DNA of 64,000 nucleotides from Corynebacterium sp. NML140438 (GTDB lineage Bacteria > Actinomycetota > Actinomycetes > Mycobacteriales > Mycobacteriaceae): NCBI RefSeq assembly GCF_001875725.1, contig NZ_MLCQ01000029.1, positions 372,001 through 436,000 of the forward strand, given 5' to 3'. Both the position numbers and the translations under genes were made by a program. The notes below the pieces were generated by a model that had not been told where the DNA came from, ran no database searches, and saw only the letters and a list, made by a program, of their open reading frames with translations. Of the stretch, positions 25,120 to 34,784 are shown piece by piece (position 1 is the stretch's first letter; each line of letters starts with the position of its first letter).

Positions 25120-26166
25120 TTATGCTTCGTGAATCATTGCGACGGCGTCGGTGATGGCGCCGGCGTCGGTGGTCGGCAAGACGCCGTGTCCGAGGTTGAA
25201 GATGTGGCCGGTGGCGGTGCCGGCGTCGATAGCTCGGGCGGCCTCAGCCTTGATGCGGCTCACTTCCTCCTGCACCACGGCGGGGCCGGCGAAGAGCATC
25301 GCCGGGTCGAGGTTGCCCTGCAGCACGCGCGGGGACGCAAAGCGCGTGGCGGCGACGTCGAGCGGCACGCGCCAATCGACGCCCATCACCTCAGAACCGG
25401 CCTCCGACATCGCGCCGAGCAGCTCACCCGTGGCCACGCCGAAGTGGATGCGCGGGATGACCCCCTCGACCTCCTTCAGGATCTCGATGGAGTACGGCAA
25501 GACGTGCTCGCGGTAGTCAGCCTCGGTGAGGAAGCCAGCCCAGGAGTCGAAGAGCTGCATGGCGTCGATGCCGGCGTCGACCTGCGTGCGCAGGAACGCG
25601 CTGATGGTCGGCACGAGGCGGCGCATCAGGGCGTGCCACGTGTCCGGGTCGCCGTGCATCATGGCCTTCGTCTTCTCGTGGTTCTTACTCGGCCCGCCCT
25701 CGATGAGGTAGCTGGCCAGCGTAAACGGCGCGCCGACAAAGCCGATCAGGGCCTGGGTGTCGGTGAGCTCATCAAGAATGATCTCGATGCCCTTGGCGAC
25801 TTCCTCAACGTTGTGGTCCAGCACCGGTAAATTATCGACGTCCCCTCGCGTCGTAATCGCCTTCTCCATCACAGGGCCGCGCCCCGGCACGATTTCAACG
25901 CCGATGCCCGCCGCCTTCAGCGGCACAACGATGTCGGAAAAGAGGATCGCCGCGTCCATGTCGTGGCGGCGCACAGGCTGCATCGTGATCTCGGCGAGGA
26001 GTTCCGGCATGAAGCAGGAGTCCAGCATGGAGATGCCTTCACGGACTTTGCGGTATTCCGGCAGCGAGCGCCCGGCCTGGCGCATGAACCACACCGGGGT
26101 GCGGGAGGGCGTGCGGCCGTTGGCGGCCTCAATGAGTGGGGCAGAAGAAAGGTCGCGTCTGGTCAT
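25120..26166 (-). CDS. hemE: Uroporphyrinogen decarboxylase
   Basis: A 348-aa enzyme converting uroporphyrinogen III to coproporphyrinogen III by removing four carboxyl groups. Seen: TPVWFMRQAGRSLPEYR near the N-terminus, the catalytic Asp in ILFSDIVVPL, GFVGAPFTLASYL and GVDWRVPLDVA. Full length for the family. The ATG at 26166 (MTRRDLS) is preferred to the upstream candidate at 26178. A TAGTGT box 8 nt upstream could give an internal leaderless promoter. It follows the ATPase-like gene by 27 bp. Confidence 0.95.
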   Translation of the reverse strand: MTRRDLSSAPLIEAANGRTPSRTPVWFMRQAGRSLPEYRKVREGISMLDSCFMPELLAEITMQPVRRHDMDAAILFSDIVVPLKAAGIGVEIVPGRGPVMEKAITTRGDVDNLPVLDHNVEEVAKGIEIILDELTDTQALIGFVGAPFTLASYLIEGGPSKNHEKTKAMMHGDPDTWHALMRRLVPTISAFLRTQVDAGIDAMQLFDSWAGFLTEADYREHVLPYSIEILKEVEGVIPRIHFGVATGELLGAMSEAGSEVMGVDWRVPLDVAATRFASPRVLQGNLDPAMLFAGPAVVQEEVSRIKAEAARAIDAGTATGHIFNLGHGVLPTTDAGAITDAVAMIHEA

Positions 26167-26193
26167 AGTCTCCCACACTACCGCCGTTGCGGT

Positions 26194-28752
26194 TTAGGTG
26201 GGAAAATGATTTGCCCGCGAGGAGTGCGCCTCAATCACGAGCGAGCTGCCCAGCATGAGCAGCGTGGCCCCCACCGGTGGCAGCACGCCGATCGCGGCGA
26301 GCACGACCGCGGTGGAGTTATACGCCCAGGCGAAGATCATGTTGTAGTCGATGATGTGGCACACGCGGCGCGCGTGCGCGATGAGCTGCGGGACGGCGGA
26401 GACGTCATCGCGGATCAGCACGGCGTTGCATGCGCGGGCGATGGTGGAGGACTGGGCGTCGATAAGGTCGTCGGTGGCGTAGAGCACGCCGACGTCCGCA
26501 ACCTTGATCGTGGGCAACGCGGTGGCGTCGCCGACCATGGCCACCGTGGCCCCCTTCGTGTGGATCGCGCGTACCGCCCCCGGCTTGTCCGGCGCGGTGA
26601 TGCCGGCGAGCACGTTGGACATGCCCAAGAAGTCCGCGAAGCGGCGTGCCACCGGGTAGGTATCTCGGGTGAGCATCACCGTCTCGACGCCCATCTGTTC
26701 CAGTCGGTCAATGGCCTCGCGGGCGTCGTCCTTCGCGGGGTCGTAGAGGGTGATCACGCCGCGGTCCTTGCCACGCCACCGCACCACCACGGGGGTACCG
26801 CCGGCGGTAGCGGCCATCGCGAGGCGGCCGTGCAGCTGGGACAGGTTCGTGGGGCGCCATAGGCAGGCGTCGAAGGACTCGGTGCGGTCCTCGTCCTCGT
26901 CGCCGTACGTCAAGGTGAGGCGGCCGCGGAACTCGCCGCCGGGGGTGATTTCCTCATTTGTCATCTCGATCCACGACGGCACGTCGGCGCTCTTCGTGCG
27001 TCCGTCGCGCGCCTCACGCGCAGCCTTCACCATCGCGCGTGCCGACGGGTGGTTGGACTCCACCGACAACGCCCCCGCCACACGCAGCACCATCTCCGGG
27101 CTTTCGCCGCGCTCGGCGGTAACGGTCTCCACCGTCATCTGCGGTTTGACCAGGGTGCCGACGCGGTTGAACACGGCCGTGTCCGTCGAATCCAACGCGC
27201 GGAACGTTTCACCGTCGCGGATCAGGATGCCGTTGCGCACCGCCGACTCAATGCCGAGGCGGATCGCCAGCGACGGCGAAATCGCCAGCGCCACCGGCGC
27301 CACCACCACCAGGATGGCCAACGCCGTAGAGAATCCCGCGTTGTAGTTGCCAGTCAGCAGCACCCATAGCCCGAAGTCCAGTACGGCCAGCGCGTACGCT
27401 GCTGGGATGAGCAGGCCCGCCGCGCGCGTGGACATCAGTGTGGCCTCGTTCTGGTGCCGCAGCACCGCGTCCACCCAACGCTCCACCGCGCCCAGGCGGG
27501 TGGTGTGGCCGACGCGCTCCACGCGCATCTTAATCTTGCCGCTCCGCAGCACCGACCCGGCGCGCACCGTTGAGCCGACTTTCACTTCGGAGGGCTCGCG
27601 GGCGTCGATAATCTGCGGGTTCAACACGCCCGAGCCGCCGACGACCTCGCCGTCAGCCGGGATGATGTCGCCGGCGTTGACGTAGACGTCATCGCCCTTG
27701 TTCAGCTCGACTGCCGGGAAATCATCCTCCGTCACGTTGCCCGCCCGCGAGCGGCGCACCACCGTGTACACCGCGTCAGGATCAGGGTTGCGGGCTTGCA
27801 GGTCCTCCATGAGCCGGGGGCGGGCGCGCATGGTGAAGTAGCGGCCCACCAGCAGCAACGTGGTCACGGCGCAGGAGACCTCGAAGAAGATCTCAACGTC
27901 GTGGCTCATCTTGTGCGGCACCCAGCCACTACTGGTAGTCCAGCCGATCTGCCCCGCGGACGTCAGCACCACCGCGACTACCGACCACAACCAGGCGGCC
28001 AAAATCGCGATCGAACTCGCGCCGTCCAGCGCGGAGATCCCGCGGCGCACACCACCAAGCATCGCGCGGTGGAACGGGAACGCGCACCACAGCACCACCG
28101 GGGTGGACAGCGCTAATGAGCACCACTGCCAACCGGGGAACTGCAACTGGGGAATGTACGCCATCAGGATCACCGGGATGCTCAGCACGAGGGCGACCCA
28201 CATGCGAAGCGGCGTCACCAAGTCGCGGGCGGTAAACAGCACGTCCTGGCCGCGCATCATGCCGCGGCGCCGACGGGCAGTGCGCACGAACCCGCTCGCA
28301 CGCGCCGAACGCAGCGAGCGCTGCTCGTGCTCCTTCAACCGCCGCATCCGGCCGGACATGCCACGTGTGCCACGCCGCGGCGGCGTGTGATCCACCACCG
28401 AATGCCCCTGGGCTCGGCGGCGCAGCGTCGAATCGGTCAGCTGCACCTCCACCCCGAACCGCTGCATCACCTCGGCGATCGTGTGGGGCGCCGTGGTATC
28501 CGGCGCGGTCACCCACGCCATCTTCGTCGGGTACACCAGGCGCGCCTGCACGCCCGGCAGCTCTTCGAGGGCTTCCTCGATGTCGCGCAACTGTGCGCCA
28601 TCCTCCAGCCCCTCGAGCTCGAACGCGTAGGAAGCGTGGGGGCGCAGCGGATTGCCGTTGCTGTCCTCGGAGTGGCTCGAATCCGGGTCGAAGCCGGCGT
28701 CCTTGGCCGCGAGGCGGGCGTCGTCAATTGAGCGCGTCACATTATCAGCCAT
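26194..28752 (-). CDS. P-type ATPase homologue lacking catalytic motifs (pseudo-ATPase)
   Basis: An 852-aa protein with the P1B (heavy-metal) P-type ATPase architecture: an N-terminal HMA-like domain without CxxC (~38-108), an Arg-rich linker, about eight membrane segments, and actuator and P/N domains. The SNHPSARAMV stretch keeps the HP motif. The phosphorylation site, normally DKTGT, reads NRVGT with Asn at residue 529. The transport-site CPC reads APV, TGES is replaced by REPS, TGD by TRD, and GDGxND by GDATAL. It should not form the phosphoenzyme or pump ions. It lies inside the heme operon between a membrane protein and hemE. A structural, sensing or porphyrin-handling role is inferred. 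The frame is intact over 2.5 kb, so it is maintained rather than decayed. Confidence 0.85.
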   Translation of the reverse strand: MADNVTRSIDDARLAAKDAGFDPDSSHSEDSNGNPLRPHASYAFELEGLEDGAQLRDIEEALEELPGVQARLVYPTKMAWVTAPDTTAPHTIAEVMQRFGVEVQLTDSTLRRRAQGHSVVDHTPPRRGTRGMSGRMRRLKEHEQRSLRSARASGFVRTARRRRGMMRGQDVLFTARDLVTPLRMWVALVLSIPVILMAYIPQLQFPGWQWCSLALSTPVVLWCAFPFHRAMLGGVRRGISALDGASSIAILAAWLWSVVAVVLTSAGQIGWTTSSGWVPHKMSHDVEIFFEVSCAVTTLLLVGRYFTMRARPRLMEDLQARNPDPDAVYTVVRRSRAGNVTEDDFPAVELNKGDDVYVNAGDIIPADGEVVGGSGVLNPQIIDAREPSEVKVGSTVRAGSVLRSGKIKMRVERVGHTTRLGAVERWVDAVLRHQNEATLMSTRAAGLLIPAAYALAVLDFGLWVLLTGNYNAGFSTALAILVVVAPVALAISPSLAIRLGIESAVRNGILIRDGETFRALDSTDTAVFNRVGTLVKPQMTVETVTAERGESPEMVLRVAGALSVESNHPSARAMVKAAREARDGRTKSADVPSWIEMTNEEITPGGEFRGRLTLTYGDEDEDRTESFDACLWRPTNLSQLHGRLAMAATAGGTPVVVRWRGKDRGVITLYDPAKDDAREAIDRLEQMGVETVMLTRDTYPVARRFADFLGMSNVLAGITAPDKPGAVRAIHTKGATVAMVGDATALPTIKVADVGVLYATDDLIDAQSSTIARACNAVLIRDDVSAVPQLIAHARRVCHIIDYNMIFAWAYNSTAVVLAAIGVLPPVGATLLMLGSSLVIEAHSSRANHFPT

Positions 28753-28774
28753 GCGCCGTTACTCCACTTCTTCC

Positions 28775-29350
28775 CTACTGTTGCTGCTGCTCAGCCGGAC
28801 GCAGGTAGTCCTGCGATTCCTTCCGGGAAGCATAGAACAGTCCAAGCACACCTGCCACACCGACCACGATCTGCGCCGCACCGTCGACGGCGAACAGCGC
28901 GACCGGCACTTTGGTCGCAGCGGGCGTCATCAAGAACAGCGTGAGCACGCGCAGCGCAAAGAACACCGAGAAGACCTGCAGCACCCGCGTCGCGTTCAGG
29001 ACCCACTTCCCGCGACGCTGCACCGAGCGCAACGCCAGAACAAACACCACGATGATGCCCAGCTGCAGCAGCGCCATCAGCACCACCGTGGCGTACATGC
29101 TCGCGTGCATCAGGTTGTCCGGGATCGCCTCCGGCTGGTTCTTCGCGGCCTGCTTCGCCGCCTCACGCAGCGCAGCCGGGTCCAGCACCGTCACCACCAC
29201 GGAGAGGATCTGGTGCAGCAGCTCCCCAAGGATCATCACCGCCCACGCGCCGAGGAGGTAGCGCACCGCCTCTGGCTGGTGCTTCGGCGACTCGTCCTTC
29301 CGGTGGTTGGTCGGGGCCGGGGCCTGCGCCACGGGAGGTGTGTTAGCCAT
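28775..29350 (-). CDS. Conserved-looking four-segment membrane protein in hem operon
   Basis: A 191-aa protein of unknown function. The Pro/Ala-rich N-terminal ~30 residues are followed by four hydrophobic segments (from [20 protein letters not shown]; the second [20 protein letters not shown]; the third [13 protein letters not shown]; the fourth [20 protein letters not shown]) and a polar, Gln-rich tail. No catalytic motif is visible. The start overlaps hemB by 8 nt and the end is 22 bp from the ATPase-like gene, so the three are co-transcribed. It may partner that protein. Do not assume transport. Confidence 0.8.
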   Translation of the reverse strand: MANTPPVAQAPAPTNHRKDESPKHQPEAVRYLLGAWAVMILGELLHQILSVVVTVLDPAALREAAKQAAKNQPEAIPDNLMHASMYATVVLMALLQLGIIVVFVLALRSVQRRGKWVLNATRVLQVFSVFFALRVLTLFLMTPAATKVPVALFAVDGAAQIVVGVAGVLGLFYASRKESQDYLRPAEQQQQ

Positions 29351-30353
29351 GAAGCTCCTTCAGCGCACGTGCGCCTTCGATTGCGTAGTACGTCAAAATC
29401 TGGTCCGCGCCAGCACGCTTGATGGAGATCAGCGACTCCATCATGGTTGCCTCGAAGTCGATCCAGCCGTTTTGGCCAGCGGCAACCATCATCGCGTACT
29501 CGCCCGACACCTGGTACGCCGCCACCGGCACCGGCGACATGTCCGCCACGCGGGCCAGCACATCCAGGTACGGCAGGGCAGGCTTGACCATCACGAAGTC
29601 GGCGCCTTCCTCGATGTCGAGCTCGGTCTCAAGCAGGGACTCGCGCACGTTCGCCGGGTCCTGCTGGTAGGTGCGGCGGTCGCCCTTCAGGGAGGAACCG
29701 ACCGCATCGCGGAATGGTCCGAAGAACTTCGACGCGTACTTCGCCGAGTACGCCATGATCGCCACGTCCTGGTAGCCCTCGGCGTCGAGTGCCTCGCGGA
29801 TCACGCCGATCTGCCCATCCATCATCCCCGATGGGCTCACGATGTGCGCGCCCGCAGCGGCCTGCGATAGCGCCATGTCGCGGTAGAGGTCCAAGGTGGC
29901 ATCGTTGTCCACCACTTGGTTGCCATACTTATCGACGCCCACTACGCCACAGTGCCCGTGGTCCGTGAACTCGTCCAGGCAGGTATCAGCCATGATCAGC
30001 AGGTCGTCGCCGAACTCTTCGCGCAGTGCGCGCAGGTTCCGGTTCAGGATGCCCTCTGGGTCCCACGCGACGGAACCCGTGGCGTCCTTATCCTCGTCGA
30101 GCGGCACGCCGAAGAGGTCCACGCAACGGACGCCTTCCTCGAGTGCCTCGTGGCAGATCGCCTTCAGGGTGTCCGTGGTGTGCTGGTACACCCCCGGCAT
30201 GGAGGCAATCTCTCGACGTTCGGTGATGCCATCAGCCACGAACAACGGCAAAATAAAATCGGCCGGAGCCAGTCGCGTCTCCGCGGTGAGCTGCCGAATC
30301 GCAGGATTCTGGCGGAGGCGACGTGGACGGCGTGGAAGATGATATGTAGTCAT
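29343..30353 (-). CDS. hemB: Delta-aminolevulinic acid dehydratase (porphobilinogen synthase)
   Basis: A 336-aa enzyme joining two 5-aminolevulinates into porphobilinogen. Visible: the Zn-site cysteines in [16 protein letters not shown], the first Schiff-base Lys in [14 protein letters not shown], the second in [13 protein letters not shown], and [17 protein letters not shown]. The N-terminus is rich in Arg. It is 9 bp downstream of hemD and overlaps the following membrane-protein gene. Confidence 0.95.
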   Translation of the reverse strand: MTTYHLPRRPRRLRQNPAIRQLTAETRLAPADFILPLFVADGITERREIASMPGVYQHTTDTLKAICHEALEEGVRCVDLFGVPLDEDKDATGSVAWDPEGILNRNLRALREEFGDDLLIMADTCLDEFTDHGHCGVVGVDKYGNQVVDNDATLDLYRDMALSQAAAGAHIVSPSGMMDGQIGVIREALDAEGYQDVAIMAYSAKYASKFFGPFRDAVGSSLKGDRRTYQQDPANVRESLLETELDIEEGADFVMVKPALPYLDVLARVADMSPVPVAAYQVSGEYAMMVAAGQNGWIDFEATMMESLISIKRAGADQILTYYAIEGARALKELHG

Positions 30354-30361
30354 GTGCTACA

Positions 30362-32074
30362 TCATAACGCCGGTTTCCGACGCGCCCTCCGCTTCTTCCG
30401 CGGCGGCGGCAGCTCCCCCGCTGCCCGCAGGGCGGCGACGTGCTCGGCGAGCGCGTCCACCAGGGACGGCACGTCCGCGACCTCTGGTACGACGTCGACA
30501 CGCAGCCCCTGCTCGCGCGCAGCCTCAGCGGCCATCGGGCCGATGCACGCGATAATCGTGCGCTGATGCGGCTTACCGGCGATTCCAACCAGGTTGCGCA
30601 CCGTCGAGCCGGACGTGAAGCAGACCGCGTCAAACCCGCCGGTCTTGATCATGTCGCGCACCTCCGGGGCCGGCGGGGCAGCGCGCACCGTGCGGTACGC
30701 CACGATGTCCTCGACGTCCCAGCCCTTCTCAATCAAGCCATCCACCAGCACATGCGTACCGATGTCCGCCCGCGGCAACAACACCCTCGAAACCGGGTCG
30801 ATGTCCTCCACGTACTCGGGGAACACCTCCACCAAGCCAGCGGCGTTCTGCTTCGTGCGGTGCGGCAGCAGCTCCGGGCTCATCCCCAGCGCGCGCAGCG
30901 CCTCCGCCGTCTTGCGGCCCACCGCAGCCAAGTGCACACCCGCGAACGCGCGGGCGTCCAGGCCAAGCTGCTCAAACTTCTTCCACACCGCGTGCACCGC
31001 GTTCGTCGAAGTGAACACCACCCACTGGTAGCGCCCCTCCACGATGCCCTTGATCGCGCGGTCCATCTGCGCCGGGTTGCGCGGCGGCTCCAGGGAAATC
31101 GTCGGCACCGACTGCGGAATCGCCCCGTACGACGCCAAGCGACTGCTCATCGCCTCCGCCTGCTCCTTTGCGCGAGGCACCAACACGCGCCACCCGTACA
31201 GGGGGCGGTTCTCCCACCACGAAAACTTCGAACGATCATCATTCACAGTACCGAGCGTCACCACCAAAGAACCAGGCAAATCTGCCGCCACCGAGTCAAT
31301 AGATGCCAGGGTCGCCAGGGTCGCGTCCACCGTGCGCTGCAGGCGCGTCGTCCCGTTCGCGGTAACGCTGCAAGCCAGCTCGCCCGGGAACCCGCGCTGC
31401 ATCAACTGCGACGCTACCTCCGGCAGCTGTTCGCGCACCGCCTGCAACACCAACGGCTGCGGCGCCTGCGACAACTGATCCCAGTCCACTGGCCCGTTCG
31501 CCAGATCTGCTTCCGTATACGTTGAACCAAGCGCGATCCCAGCAAAGGAGGGCACCGTCGACGGCAGCGACATCCCCGGCACAATCTGGAACTCCAGGCC
31601 GGCGGCCGCCACGGCGGCGATCTCCTCCCGCACCGCATCGCGCGTCAGCGGGTTCCCGCTGACCAGACGGATCACATCCCCGTCACCGTCATCCCCCTTG
31701 CGGATCACCTCGGCCGCAGCCTGCAGCGCCGAACGCAACCGCGCAACAATATCGTCCGCGCCAAGCGGCACCTCTACAACCTCAGCCGCGGTCGGGTCTG
31801 CAGGCCTCGGCGGGCGACGCCGCGCCCCCGACGCCTTCGCCTCCGCACACATCGCCTCATACTGCGCCTCAGCAGCGTCAATCTTCTCCTGCGGCACCGC
31901 GCACGCTGCGGCAAGAACGTTTCGGACACCCTCACGAACATCCGGTTCCACCAAGGCGATAGAATTGTTTTCCATCACCTGGCGGGCACGGATCGTCAGC
32001 AGATCGGGATTGCCCGGTCCTGCACCGACGAAGATCACCTTCCCCGGCTGGGGAGTGACTGAAGGCAGTGTCAT
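30362..32074 (-). CDS. hemD: Fused uroporphyrinogen-III methyltransferase/synthase
   Basis: A 570-aa bifunctional protein. The N-terminal ~250 residues resemble SAM-dependent uroporphyrinogen-III methyltransferase (CobA/CysG-A): VGAGPGNPDLLTIRA, VRLVSGNPLTRD-like and MSLPSTVPSFAGI. The C-terminal half is uroporphyrinogen-III synthase (HemD: VVFTSTNAVHAVWKK and VCFTSGSTVRNLVG). One chain thus makes uroporphyrinogen III and directs part of it to siroheme. The very C-terminus is a basic tail. The start is ATG 32074 or 32077. Such fusions are common in actinobacteria. The methyltransferase half looks diverged (GNPLTRDA in place of the usual GDP motif), so its activity is less certain. Confidence 0.9.
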   Translation of the reverse strand: MTLPSVTPQPGKVIFVGAGPGNPDLLTIRARQVMENNSIALVEPDVREGVRNVLAAACAVPQEKIDAAEAQYEAMCAEAKASGARRRPPRPADPTAAEVVEVPLGADDIVARLRSALQAAAEVIRKGDDGDGDVIRLVSGNPLTRDAVREEIAAVAAAGLEFQIVPGMSLPSTVPSFAGIALGSTYTEADLANGPVDWDQLSQAPQPLVLQAVREQLPEVASQLMQRGFPGELACSVTANGTTRLQRTVDATLATLASIDSVAADLPGSLVVTLGTVNDDRSKFSWWENRPLYGWRVLVPRAKEQAEAMSSRLASYGAIPQSVPTISLEPPRNPAQMDRAIKGIVEGRYQWVVFTSTNAVHAVWKKFEQLGLDARAFAGVHLAAVGRKTAEALRALGMSPELLPHRTKQNAAGLVEVFPEYVEDIDPVSRVLLPRADIGTHVLVDGLIEKGWDVEDIVAYRTVRAAPPAPEVRDMIKTGGFDAVCFTSGSTVRNLVGIAGKPHQRTIIACIGPMAAEAAREQGLRVDVVPEVADVPSLVDALAEHVAALRAAGELPPPRKKRRARRKPAL

Positions 32075-32224
32075 CAAACTGGTCTTTTCTGGTCTTATAA
32101 AAGGCGTAAAGAAGTGTCCCGGCGTACAACGGACACAAAAGGACCCCTATACACCGAGACGAATGGACGTATGGTAGTTACACCTTAATTTGCATACGCC
32201 GTGTTTCAAAACCTGTCTGAAAAC

Positions 32225-33106
32225 TTACTGCATAATTTCTGCCGCCCCGCGGCCAATCAGCGTCTGCGCAAGCCGCGTGCCCAGCTCACGGGCGTCCGTG
32301 CCTGATGCCTCCTCTACCAGCTGTTTCGAACCATCCACGGCGAACACCCCAGCCCGCAACGTCATCGTGCCATCCACAATCGTGGCGTGCGCCGCAACCG
32401 GGGCCGTGCAGCCCGCTTCCAGGGTTGCCAGCACCTGACGCTCCGCCGCCGCGCACGCAAAGGAGTCCGCGTGCAGCAGCTTGTCTAGCCCCTCGCGCAG
32501 CGGGGTGTCGTCGACGCGGCACTCCACCGCCAACGCGCCCTGCGCCGGGGCCGGCATAAACACCTCAGCGTCGAAGATCTGGGTGGCGCGGTCCGCGAAC
32601 CCGCCGCGGACCAGGCCCGCGTACGCCAGGACAATCGCGTCCATCTCGCCGCTTTCCACCCGGCCCATGCGCGTCTCAATATTGCCGCGCAGCGGAAGGA
32701 TCTCCAGGTCGGGGCGCAGCGCGCGCAGCTGCGAGATACGACGCGGCGCCGAGGTGCCCACCTTCGCACCCTCCGGCAGCGTGTCCAGCGTCAAGCCATC
32801 GCGGGCGATGAGCGCCTCGCGGTGGTCCTCGCGCTCAGGAACGATCAGGTAGGTGCGAGGCTCTGGGGCCGTCGGCAAGTCCTTGAAGGAGTGCACGGCG
32901 ACGTCGACCTCGCCGTCGAAGAGGGCGTCGCGAAGCGCCGACGTGAACACGCCCACGCCGATGCGCTCCACCGGCGCGTGGGAGACATCCCCGGCCGTCG
33001 TCACAATATGCAGCTCAGACGGGTAACCGTGCTCGATCAGCGCGTCACGCATATGGCCGGCCTGCGTCGTGGCCAAGTGCGAACCCCGCGTACCAATTTT
33101 CAGCAT
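32225..33106 (-). CDS. hemC: Hydroxymethylbilane synthase (porphobilinogen deaminase)
   Basis: A 293-aa enzyme that polymerises four porphobilinogens. Seen: [13 protein letters not shown] at the N-terminus, [45 protein letters not shown], and the dipyrromethane cofactor Cys in [13 protein letters not shown]. It starts 6 bp after hemA. A 147-bp gap with a small GTGTCC/GGACAC hairpin separates it from hemD, so there may be partial termination or a second promoter for hemD. Confidence 0.95.
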   Translation of the reverse strand: MLKIGTRGSHLATTQAGHMRDALIEHGYPSELHIVTTAGDVSHAPVERIGVGVFTSALRDALFDGEVDVAVHSFKDLPTAPEPRTYLIVPEREDHREALIARDGLTLDTLPEGAKVGTSAPRRISQLRALRPDLEILPLRGNIETRMGRVESGEMDAIVLAYAGLVRGGFADRATQIFDAEVFMPAPAQGALAVECRVDDTPLREGLDKLLHADSFACAAAERQVLATLEAGCTAPVAAHATIVDGTMTLRAGVFAVDGSKQLVEEASGTDARELGTRLAQTLIGRGAAEIMQ

Positions 33107-33111
33107 AAGTT

Positions 33112-34437
33112 TTATGACTCCTTCAACTTCAACTCGTCGGGGCTCGGCAGCCTATCCATCGTGGCAGCGGCGGACACCGGACGCACCCCAAACAGCTCCT
33201 CAACAGCGGTCTCCAGATTAACCAAATCTGAACGCGCCGCCAGCTCCTTCATCTTCACCGTCGGCGTATGCAGCAACTTATCCACCACACGCTTCACCGA
33301 ACGGGCAACCTGCTCAAAATCCTGCTCATCCATGTCAGGAAGGCGCTTGCGCAACCGCGCCAGCTCCTCCTGCGAAATCTCCGCGCCAACCCGGCGCAGC
33401 TGCGCCACCGCCGGCCCCACATCACGCATCCGCTGCTCGGAGCTAAACGCCTGCACCTCCTCGGCCACAATCGCCTCCGCGGCCTGCAGCGCCTTCGAGT
33501 CCTCCGAATCCGCGTGGTGCAGCTGCTCGTGCAAATACTCGATGTTGATAAGGTGCACGCCTTCATGCTCCAGCACCGAGTTGTCAATGTCGCGCGGCAG
33601 CGACAAGTCAATCAACATCGTTGGGCCCGAAATGTCCTCGCCCGAAATGGTGAACCCGTCCGACGCCGTCGCCGAAACCGCAATATCCACACGCCCCAAC
33701 GCCCCCGCGCGCGCATTAAAGTCCACGACCTCCGCAGCCACCCCGGCCTCCCGGGCGTGCTCCGCCAACCGCTCCGCACGCGAACGAGTGCGGTTCGCAA
33801 TAATCAACTTATCGACGCCCCGCTTCCCCAACTGCGTCGCCGCCAACGAACTCATCGCGCCAGCCCCCAACACCAGCGCAGTCTGGCCGTCCAGCGACTC
33901 AACCCCCAGCGTCTCCATCGCTGTATCCAACGCGAAGGTCACCATCGAGCCACCCGCTTCATCAATCGCGGTCTCCGTATGCACGCGCTTCCCCGTATGC
34001 AGCGCCGTCTGCGCCAACGAATGCAACGCCGGGCCCACCGTGCCCTGCTCCGCCGCGTTCGTATACGCAGTCCGCACCTGCCCAATGATCTGCTGCTCCC
34101 CCACCACCATGGAATCCAGGCCGGAGGCGACCGTCAACAAGTGCTCCGCAGCCGCGTCCGAATACCGCACATACAAGTAGCCGCGCAGCTCCGCCTCACT
34201 CACCCCGGAGACCTCAGCCAGCACCGCCAACACGTCCTGCACACCCGCATGGAACGCGTTCGCAACCGTGTACACCTCAAGCCGGTTACACGTCGAAATA
34301 ATCATCGCCTCGGACAACGACGGGCGCTCCACCAGCGCCGACGCCGCCGAATGCTGCACCGCATCATCCATACTCAAGCGTTCCAACAACGCAACGGGCG
34401 CCGAGCGGTGCGACATCCCTACAACGAGAACACTCAC
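33112..34437 (-). CDS. hemA: Glutamyl-tRNA reductase
   Basis: A 441-aa NADPH enzyme that reduces glutamyl-tRNA to glutamate-1-semialdehyde, the committed step of C5 heme synthesis. Seen: [17 protein letters not shown], the catalytic Cys in [30 protein letters not shown], the NADPH fold [12 protein letters not shown] and the C-terminal dimerisation helices. It starts with GTG at 34437 behind GGAGGG. It heads the hem cluster and is divergent-adjacent to the glutaredoxin gene. This enzyme is commonly feedback-controlled by heme; nothing in the DNA shows how here. Confidence 0.95.
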   Translation of the reverse strand: MSVLVVGMSHRSAPVALLERLSMDDAVQHSAASALVERPSLSEAMIISTCNRLEVYTVANAFHAGVQDVLAVLAEVSGVSEAELRGYLYVRYSDAAAEHLLTVASGLDSMVVGEQQIIGQVRTAYTNAAEQGTVGPALHSLAQTALHTGKRVHTETAIDEAGGSMVTFALDTAMETLGVESLDGQTALVLGAGAMSSLAATQLGKRGVDKLIIANRTRSRAERLAEHAREAGVAAEVVDFNARAGALGRVDIAVSATASDGFTISGEDISGPTMLIDLSLPRDIDNSVLEHEGVHLINIEYLHEQLHHADSEDSKALQAAEAIVAEEVQAFSSEQRMRDVGPAVAQLRRVGAEISQEELARLRKRLPDMDEQDFEQVARSVKRVVDKLLHTPTVKMKELAARSDLVNLETAVEELFGVRPVSAAATMDRLPSPDELKLKES

Positions 34438-34481
34438 TCAATCCCTCCAGTCAGCCGTGAATCAAACCAAAGGATAGCGCG

Positions 34482-34718
34482 TCACTCTGACAGTGCCTCG
34501 GCCAGGTCGGCGTTATCCACTTCCCAGCACGCAAACTCTTCCCCGTCAATCACCACAACCGGGACACGGTCCCCGAATTCGGCGTTGAGGGACGGAGAGG
34601 CGTCGACATCTACAAGCGTTAATTGCGCACCGCACTGTTCGACAACCGGGGCGATCTGCGCAGCCACCCGCTCACACGACCCGCAGGTCGCACGCACCAT
34701 CAGTTCAACCTGTTTCAT
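34482..34718 (-). CDS. Glutaredoxin-like protein (DUF836 type)
   Basis: A 78-aa thioredoxin-fold protein with redox pair CGSC in MVRATCGSCERVAAQI near the N-terminus and the cis-proline VPVVVIDGEEF. This fits the DUF836 glutaredoxin family. The start is the ATG at 34718 (MKQVELMV) with GGCGGAGAG just upstream. It lies directly upstream of hemA on the same strand (44-bp gap) and may be co-transcribed. In this position it might protect heme-synthesis thiols, but that is only inference. Confidence 0.85.
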   Translation of the reverse strand: MKQVELMVRATCGSCERVAAQIAPVVEQCGAQLTLVDVDASPSLNAEFGDRVPVVVIDGEEFACWEVDNADLAEALSE

Positions 34719-34784
34719 CTCTCCGCCAATCTTGTTTACGATACAAACTATCACGTCTGCCACATGGTGAAAGGCTCGCTGGCA

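Noticed and set aside
32116..32138. GTGTCC/GGACAC hairpin between hemC and hemD
   Set aside because: Short stem and weak T run; not enough to call a terminator.
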